From Spirochaetota bacterium (GTDB lineage: Bacteria; Spirochaetota; UBA4802; UBA5368), in NCBI GenBank assembly GCA_035477215.1, contig DATIKU010000021.1:1-64000 (forward strand): a DNA stretch of 64,000 nucleotides, read 5' to 3'. The notes below the pieces were generated by a model. The model saw only the letters and a program-made list of their open reading frames with translations, did not search any database and was not told where the DNA came from. A program made the translations under genes and the position numbers. Positions 61,984 to 64,000 of the stretch are shown in pieces (the stretch's first letter is position 1; each line of letters opens with the position of its first letter).

Positions 61984-62868
61984 GTGGCGACACAAAGGGA
62001 AATAAGAAAGCGCATCAAATCGGTGGCGAGCACCCGTAAGATCACCAAGACGATGGAAATGGTGTCCACCGCCAAGATGAAAAAGATGCAGACCCGTCTG
62101 CAGATGTCGAAGCCCTATTCCGAGAAAATCGACAGGATCATTGCACGTCTGCGCGAGTCCGGTGTGGACGATGTAGCGGATCCCCTCCTCCTGGAGCGGG
62201 CCGATCCGAAGAGGATTCTCGTTCTCATGGTTACCGGAAACAGGGGTCTCTGCGGTGGTTACAACACAAATGTCATCGACAACACGCTGAATTTTAAAAA
62301 CAGGCTCGTGGTCGAGGAAGGGAAGGAAGTGCTGCTGTACGTCCTCGGCAAGAAAGGAAGCAGTTTTCTCAAATTCCTTAAAGAACCCGTATACAAGGTC
62401 GTCCAGAACCTTGAGGACAAACTTACTTTCAACGACGCCTCGGTCATCGGGTCGGAGTTGATCAGCCTGTTTCTGAACGGGGAGGTCGACGAGGTATACC
62501 TTTCATCGACAAAGGTGGTTTCAACCTCTTCCCAGAAACCGGCGATACAGAGGATACTTCCTGTTACACCGGACCGCACGGAGGTGGAACAGAGCGCTTC
62601 GGAATTTCATACGCAGTATATTTTCGAGCCGAGCCCCTATAAGATATTTTCGTCGCTTTTGCCATTGTATATAAAAGTGAAGGTTTACTCGAGCCTGCTG
62701 GAGTCCGGTTACTCCGAGCAGTTCGCGCGGCGCGTGGCGATGAAGAACGCAACCGACGCGGCGACCGAGATGGTGCGCGAGCTGACCATCCGATACAACA
62801 GGGTGCGCCAGGCAAAGATTACCAACGAGATCGCCGAAATCGTGGGCGGCGCCGCGGCGCTCGAATAG
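61984..62868 (+). CDS. atpG: ATP synthase F1 subunit gamma
   Basis: A 294-residue central-stalk subunit. The N-terminal helix starts ATQREIRKRIKSVASTRKIT, the MVTGNRGLCGGYN signature follows, and the C-terminal helix ends ITNEIAEIVGGAAALE. GTG start at 61984. It lies 37 bp after atpA and 48 bp before atpD. Confidence 0.97.
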   Translation: MATQREIRKRIKSVASTRKITKTMEMVSTAKMKKMQTRLQMSKPYSEKIDRIIARLRESGVDDVADPLLLERADPKRILVLMVTGNRGLCGGYNTNVIDNTLNFKNRLVVEEGKEVLLYVLGKKGSSFLKFLKEPVYKVVQNLEDKLTFNDASVIGSELISLFLNGEVDEVYLSSTKVVSTSSQKPAIQRILPVTPDRTEVEQSASEFHTQYIFEPSPYKIFSSLLPLYIKVKVYSSLLESGYSEQFARRVAMKNATDAATEMVRELTIRYNRVRQAKITNEIAEIVGGAAALE

Positions 62869-62901
62869 AACGTACGACGCACGCAGGGTCATCATCTTTA
62901 A

Positions 62902-64000
<1,099 letters not shown>

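Overview
The window is about 59-60% GC by eye and densely coded on both strands. It looks like a chromosomal segment from a diderm bacterium, and my best guess is a member of the Spirochaetota near the Leptospira side. That guess is inference. It rests on several lipoproteins with loose lipoboxes, a protein with two cyclic-nucleotide-binding domains, futalosine-pathway menaquinone genes, a degenerate adenylate-cyclase-like protein, a LexA repressor, and the rpsB-tsf-pyrH-frr-uppS-cdsA-dxr-rseP-ispG order. A marker-gene tree would settle it. I saw no rRNA or tRNA gene.

Layout. 1-1893 is the distal part of a type I-E-like CRISPR array: 31 complete repeats at an exact 61-bp period. The leader and any cas genes lie beyond the left edge. 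1894-8981 is accessory: an orphan gene beside the array, a 4Fe-4S protein, a membrane-anchored sialidase, a membrane chemoreceptor, and an MntA/HepT toxin-antitoxin pair whose toxin end abuts the remnant of a tetR gene. 8982-18308 holds a guanidinium-type SMR exporter, an Ldh2-type dehydrogenase, a thioredoxin-like lipoprotein, a hemolysin III-like protein, a LarA-like racemase with all four key residues, a cell-wall peptidase, and a reverse-strand group (STAS, pth, DJ-1, double cNMP). 18535-24191 is a surface-glycan style operon with a dehydrogenase, two tandem sister glycosyltransferases and two methyltransferases. 24282-26386 is a reverse operon of a GHKL ATPase with mqnD and mqnB.

27298-31771 includes a MATE exporter, a cyclase-homology protein and lexA, whose promoter overlaps a perfect palindrome that may be its operator. 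32320-40857 is the conserved translation, envelope and isoprenoid cluster. ispG overlaps a GH1 glycosidase gene, which is followed by an FGE-like gene and a convergent tetR. 43718-50571 holds mixed metabolic genes, including a stand-alone LeuA regulatory domain, a U32 family protein, xth and galE. 50891-54356 encodes a two-subunit ADP-forming acyl-CoA synthetase next to a phosphofructokinase with pyrophosphate-type residues, which fits an energy-sparing metabolism. 57704-64000 is the F-type ATP synthase operon, with atpD cut by the window edge.

The most interesting items are the truncated hepT/tetR junction, the candidate LexA operator, two perfect hairpins that hold a stop codon in the loop (chemoreceptor and atpF), and the five-helix membrane anchor on a sialidase. 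I did not find a clear multi-gene undescribed defence system inside the window.
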